A stretch of 64,000 bases of DNA from Alopecurus myosuroides (Eukaryota; Streptophyta; Magnoliopsida; Poales; Poaceae): positions 242,200,833 to 242,264,832 of the forward strand of contig CM054060.1 in NCBI GenBank assembly GCA_028641055.1, given 5' to 3'. How positions within the stretch are numbered: the stretch's first letter is position 1; each line of letters starts with the position of its first letter. The translations under genes and the position numbers were made by a program. Of the stretch, positions 59,033-64,000 are shown in pieces. The notes beneath the pieces were generated by a model. The model was not told where the DNA came from. It saw only the letters and a list, made by a program, of their open reading frames with translations, and did not search any database.

Positions 59033-60702
59033 TGATGGATGACGTTGGCGAGGGAGTGGTTGCTTCTTGATGACTTTGAAATTCCCGCCAACGATGCCAT
59101 AAAACTTTGATGGTGGAAGAGTGCACTCGTTGGGAGACCCCAAGAGGAAGGTGTGAAGATCACAACAACAAGATTTCTCTCAGAAAGAAACCAAGGTTGA
59201 ATCGACCAGTAAGAGAAAGAAATCACTTCCGAAGGTTGATGCAGCTGATATTGGCAGGGCGCACTAACGGTTCAGCAGCAACGTGGAACCTACACAACAC
59301 AATCAAATCACTTTGCCCCAACGAATCAGTGAGGTTGTCAATCTCACCGGCTTTGCTGAAAAGAAAGTGGTTAAACGTATGGTGTGGAAAATAGTAGGAA
59401 AACAATAGCAACAGTATGAAAACAGTGATTGCAGTGGTTGTATTATTAGTGTAAAGAAAATGGACCAGGGTCCATAGTTAATTAGTGGTGTCTCTCCAAA
59501 ACAGATAGATAGCATGTTCGGTAAACAAATTACAGCCGGGCAATTGACAGATATAAAGGCTGCACCGTAGTGCATATGCATGCCATGATGATTACTATGT
59601 GATTCATGCGGGCATTACAACAATATACATAGATTGTTATCCAACTGCATCTATGACTAATAATCCACCCTCAGAATGTCATCCGAGCAAACTTTGGGTA
59701 TTATGTTGCAAGCAACAGATAATTGCATTAAGCAAAGTGTGTAATGTAAACAATGTAAACATCGTAGTTTTCTCCCTAACGGCAACATCACATCCCCCAA
59801 CCGTTACGTTGCTGTCACTCGAGCGTAAGTAAAAGGAAGGCATGAACCTACTATCGAGCATAAATACTCCCTCTTGGAGTTACTAGCATCTACTTGGCCA
59901 GAGCATCTACTAATAACAGAGAGCATGCAAGATCATAAATAACATACACATGAAAAGAACATGATAGATTGAAAATCATTAGACATAGCATTCAATATTC
60001 ATCAGATTCCAGCAAACACAACATGTAGCATTATAATAAGATGATCTTGATCATGTAGGGCAGTTCACAAGATCTAAACATGAGGCATGAAGAGAAGAGA
60101 ACAACCATCTAGCTATTTCTATGGACTCGTAGTCCAAGGATGAACTACTCACACATCATTTCGGAGGCGGACATGGTGGTGTAGAGCCCTCCGGTGATGA
60201 TTCCCCCTCCCGGCAGGATGCCGGGAGAGCTCAAGAACCCTCCTGAACTAGGGTTGATGATGACGGCGGCTGCAGATGTTTTTTGTGGAAAAGGCTCGGG
60301 TATTTAGGGTTAACCTCCTGAGAGGTATAAATAGGCGAGAGGGAAACATCGGTGGGTGGCCAGGGGGCCCACACCACCCCTGGGCGCGGCCAGAGAGGAG
60401 GGGGTGCCGCTCTATGGTGTGGGTCCCCTGTGGCCCCCCTCTGGGTCCCCTCCGGACTCCGTGTGCACCACAGATTTCTAAGACTTCCGGGCTTCGAATC
60501 ATCCAATTTCGATAATATTTTAAGAAAAACTTTTTTGAAACTAAAAACAGCAGAAAACAGGAACTGGCTCTGTGGCATCTTGTCAATAGGTTAGTCCCAG
60601 AAAATCGATAAAAAATGGCATAAAGTGTAAAGAAAACATGTAGCATATGGCATGAAAACAACAAGGAACATAAGAAATTATGAATAAATTTGAGACATAT
60701 AA
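59033..60702 (-). repeat. Element A 5' LTR
   Basis: TGATGGATGACG... to ...GAGACATATAA on +; the outer terminal CA has become AA. It aligns with 8643-10242. The fossil PBS is at 59083-59099 (decayed). ATATG follows at 60703-60707. Confidence 0.9.
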
Positions 60703-62118
60703 ATATGCAAGAATCATGGCAGGGATTGAGAGGAGGAAGCTTTCTCAAAGTTAACAATGGCGGTAGAGAGAGGGAAAAATGGGCTGGGAAAAGTTTGGGG
60801 TCAATGGGGAAGAAACTAGCCATTTTTCTGCCAGAAACGACAAAGTCGGAATAAATCCAAAAATTTCTGGAATAATACAGCTGCAAACAAACAGATTTAT
60901 GTTCATGGCAGAATAATCCGTAATTTCCAGAATAGTCGGATTGCCCTGGAATTGACTGAACATCGATACGAAAAATGCCATAACATCTACATACAGACTC
61001 TGTTTTTATGTTCTTGGGCTCGTTGAAATCGCAACAATGAGATCTACAAGATCATGCAGGGAAACATCATTTTACAACAATGAAACTTTAAACCATACGG
61101 GAAAGTTTTGACCTCTCTAAAAGGAACAACCGGTAAAACCTCCAACACCGAAAACTAAACAAAATTTTGTTACCAGATCCTTTTTTGGTAAACCTTGGCT
61201 TTTCATGAAGATCACGACAAGGCCCCACATAAGAGAAAAGTGAAAAAAGAACCAAGAAATATGATATTCCAAGTATGCAAAGGCTTGAGCTCTCCACACA
61301 GATGAGATCAAGTTACTCACTCGAGAGCCCGTCTTGATAGTACGACTTTCGATCCAATAACCCGGTAAAATAGAAAACCTAGCAAGATTATAAGTTTGAC
61401 TTGAGCATTCCACTTGAGCTAGATGATGAAGGTCTTAACTCTCTCAAGTTGGATCCCTTTCTTGATCGTGCTCGCTAGCACATGCTCCGCTTGATGAAGA
61501 CTTGCAAATTGATCCTCCATACACCACTATGGGAGAGAACCTTTTGGCAACTCTTTATATAGCCACAATCTCCAAATGGGTGGCAAGAATCAAGCATAGG
61601 ATTTCTTTGAGACTCTTCTCTTGAGCTTCCACTTCAAGCTTGATGACGAACACCACTTGACGTCATCTACCATGGGCTATATGCAATCTTCATTTTTATT
61701 CATGCCCATGAAAAGATATCTAACCACACACAGAAATTCCACACAAACATATCATGGGTTATTTCACAAAGCTATATGGAAATTTTCTTATCATACCACG
61801 AGATACATAATCCCACTTGGTACATATTGTAGCTTTGTGTGTTGATCACAAGCTTAATGAACCTTATATATTTTCTTCTTTCTTCATTTGATGACTCTTG
61901 AAGATGATCATGAAAGACCACCTAACCATTTTATTGAAGACATACTTGTAGTATGCACAACTCTATACATGACCATTCTTCATATAAATCCTTGAATACA
62001 ATAATGGTCATCATTGTCCCATGGACAATATCTATAAGGATATCTCAAATGCAAACATTAGTCTATAAGGATTGTCATTAATTATCAAAACCACACATGG
62101 GGGCAATATGCACTTTCA
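60703..62118 (-). repeat. Element G 5' LTR, outer part
   Basis: Resumes the copia LTR after the right ATATG of A and ends on + GGGGGCAATATGCACTTTCA, the reverse of an LTR start TGAAAGTGC. ATAAG follows as the candidate target duplication in H. No gene is seen in this stretch. Confidence 0.8.
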
Positions 62119-63240
62119 ATAAGCCCATATATCTTTCTCGAAACAACCACTATACCTACCTATCACTGTATTTTCATAACTGTTCCGAGATATATCTCCA
62201 TGGAACATCCATCTACATTATGTACTTGATGACGTGCTTCATTGTTATATTTAGTTTGATACATCATACAAATTTTATTATGAGTTATGAGTACTAAAAG
62301 TGTGATGATTCATTGTAATATAGAATGTTGCCCCTACCGGCGAGGATTTAAAAGAGTCCAAAGAGACCACCAAAAGGAGTCCAAAGTGGGCATACAAAAA
62401 AAAGATCCCAAAGAGGACAACTGAGAGAAAATATAAAAGAACCACGAAGTCCACCATAAAAATATAAAATAGAGAGGGGGCAACATTAATATCCTTTATT
62501 CCACACTTGTGATTATGTTTAGCACCTATACTTTCGTTTGGAGAGAGTTTTCATATTACTTGCATAACTATGTGGGATTCTTACATTATAGAACTTGGCT
62601 TGTATATTCCAATGACGAGCCTCCTCAAAAGTGCTCTAGGTCTTTGTGAGCAAGCAAGTTGGATGCAGCCTCGCTAGTTCCATTGGAAAAATTTCATATA
62701 CTTACGCTCTATGTACATCCGTTGTGTGGAACATACTACTCTTTGCATAGCTTCGATTATAAGACTTACTCTTGTCTAATTATCACTTTTAGCTGTGTGA
62801 GATTTTCTTCCATTGACCACCCAAACCCCCCATAATGTTCTCTTAGCCATAACATCCTGGTGTTAGGAAGCAATGCTAAACGCTTACTCGTTTTTAGTGC
62901 ACAAATAACACGATGATCTTCTAATGTATTGGTATCACTTGACTTGATCCTAACAAAAATTATTGTGGGTGCTTGATGCTTTGAATGATTATATTATTGT
63001 GGTTGATGCTTAAATCATCTTTAATATACCTTGTACGGTTGATGTTCTTTAGTATTCCAAATGGTTTACACATTATTCATTTGGTGTCAACTATAAATTT
63101 CAGCTCTTATTCATTTGATCCTAGTATACATGCTTTACATTACCACTTGATCAAGATTGTGTTGGTAGCATGTCACTTCAAAAATTATTTTGTTACCACT
63201 TACCTACTCGAGGACGAGCAGGAGTTAACCTTGGGGATGC
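62119..63240 (+). other. Element H internal 3' region and PPT
   Basis: AT-rich untranslated region upstream of a gypsy 3' LTR. I recognise its GAACTTGGCTTGTATATTCC and GTGAGCAAGCAAGTTGGATG blocks from Sabrina/WHAM-type Triticeae gypsy elements. The CTACTCGAGGACGAGCAGG block (63204-63222) and PPT AACCTTGGGGATGC (63227-63240) end it. Purine-rich short repeats (AAAGAGTCCAAAG-like) occur at 62350-62470. There is no ORF of note. Confidence 0.78.
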
Positions 63241-64000
63241 TGATACGTCCGAAACATATCTATAATTTTTATGCTACATGCTTGTTTTCTATTATGTTTT
63301 TCCATGTTTTCAACATGTTTTCCTACGTTTTCCGGTACTAACCTATTAACCCATTTCCCAGTGCATGTTCCTATTTATTTGTCTGTGTATTGCAGAAAAG
63401 GGAAAAAAATGAAAGTTATCAGAACGACCTGGGAATTTTTGAGGAATTGTTTCTCATTGGAAGACTCTCGGAGCCAGAAGGGCACCTAGAGATGGGCTCC
63501 AGCGCCACCATGTGACCACCAGGCGCGGCCTACCCCCTACCTGCGCCGTGGGGTCACCTCGTGGTCTCGGGCACCACCTCGCGTCGCCTCTTCGCCCATA
63601 AATTCCCCCTTGACCTAAAACATAAGACTCCCAGAGGATTTTTCCCAGAGACGCGTCCGAGCTCCGCCGCCATCCAAAACCCTAATTCGGGATACATAAG
63701 TCTCTGTTCTGGCACAATGCCTTGATGGGGAAGTGCCTCCCAGAGCCATCTTCATCAACGTTGTTGTCTCCCACGATGATGCGGGAGTAGTCTCTTCGCG
63801 GGCCGAGGGCTCGTGATAGTAGCTATGTGGTTATCTCTCTCTCCCATGGTGTGATCTTGATTGTGATCATGAGCTATTTAATTGTAGTTGAATCTATGAT
63901 GTTTGCCCTTTATTATGTATTGAATATTATGCACTCAATTAATTTTATCTAGTATAATCTTTCGGAGTCATCTTTGTCCCATGGTGCCATGGTGACAGTG
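63241..64000 (+). repeat. Element H 3' LTR (partial)
   Basis: Starts TGATACGTCCGAAACATATC right after the PPT. It shares the TCTCTGTTCTGGCAC block with the LTRs of A, B and D. It is cut by the window end. Confidence 0.85.

Larger units (their letters stand above)
8643..60702 (-). mobile_element. Element A: non-autonomous gypsy (gag-protease), split by B
   Basis: Minus-strand gypsy element with 3' LTR 8643-10242, PPT, long 3' untranslated region, protease and gag at 12862-15022, then insertion B, then the first bases of gag, leader and PBS (58846-59032) and 5' LTR 59033-60702. Target duplication ATATG is perfect (8638-8642 and 60703-60707). There is no RT, RNase H or integrase. The Gag/protease style and tRNA-Asp PBS point to the Athila-like gypsy group common in Triticeae; the exact family is not claimed. 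Confidence 0.9.
5298..62118 (-). mobile_element. Element G: Ty1-copia retrotransposon, interrupted by A and I
   Basis: Read on the minus strand: 5' LTR (62118 down to 7803, split by element A), tRNA-iMet-type PBS, then a copia gag ending at 5323. Pol and the 3' LTR would lie left of element I and outside the window. The right LTR end is followed by ATAAG (62119-62123), the expected target duplication in host element H. The LTR is about 2.25 kb when the A insertion is ignored. The gag type, with two CCHC knuckles and a long coiled-coil-like middle, is one I know from Triticeae copia elements. SIRE/Maximus-like membership is likely from the long LTR and the AGGAGGGGGTGAATAG block, but not certain. 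Confidence 0.8.

Noticed and set aside
61088..61413. Overlapping minus-strand ORFs of about 70-98 codons in the copia LTR
   Set aside because: Inside an LTR, overlapping in different frames, with no recognisable domain.

Overview
This window is plant intergenic DNA, almost certainly from a large-genome grass of the wheat/barley tribe (Triticeae). I find no cellular gene, tRNA, rRNA or prokaryotic feature. Essentially all 64 kb is LTR retrotransposon sequence: gypsy elements with tRNA-Asp primer sites, gypsy elements with very long LTRs, one copia gag, and one miniature inverted-repeat element. Family assignment comes from recognising LTR ends, primer-binding sites (PBS), polypurine tracts (PPT) and Gag/Pol motifs; no database search was possible.

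The layout is a nest up to eight elements deep. Letters are mine. H (gypsy, +; seen only as 62119-64000) was hit by G (copia, -; 5298-62118). G carries I (non-autonomous, +; 1-5297) and A (gypsy gag-protease, -; 8643-60702). A contains B (same type, -; 15023-58840). B contains C (5' half of an autonomous gypsy, -; 21606-56966). C contains D (gag-only gypsy, +; 27342-56632). D contains E (long-LTR gypsy, +; 33906-54864). E contains F (+ strand 38092-47241, read on -). Five-base target duplications flank A (ATATG), B (AGTAT/AGTAC), D (GTGGC), E (GTGAT) and F (TAACC). They allow the interrupted LTRs and the interrupted gag of A to be followed across each insertion.

Region by region: 1-5297 element I with GC-rich tandem repeats; 5298-8642 G gag, PBS and part of its LTR; 8643-15022 A 3' LTR, 3' untranslated region, protease and gag; 15023-21605 the same parts of B; 21606-27341 C integrase, RNase H, reverse transcriptase, protease, gag and part of its LTR; 27342-33905 D 5' LTR and gag; 33906-38091 E 5' LTR; 38092-47241 F; 47242-54864 rest of E; 54865-56632 end of D; 56638-56966 end of C LTR; 56967-58840 B PBS and 5' LTR (with a 214-bp MITE); 58841-60702 A 5' end; 60703-62118 rest of G LTR; 62119-64000 H.

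Only C carries a recognisable pol, and it is broken by stops, frameshifts and truncation. A, B and D encode Gag (plus protease in A and B) but no polymerase; I and F encode nothing recognisable; E keeps only a badly decayed pol. Most copies therefore look like non-autonomous elements mobilised in trans. LTR divergence rises outward from F (about 0.5%) through E (about 3%) and D (a few percent) to B and A, as nesting predicts. The most unusual points are two rearranged junctions (47525-47595 and 21559-21605), a fossil PBS inside both LTRs of A, the huge-LTR/tiny-core design of F, and a possibly conserved hairpin after the last ORF in A, B and D.
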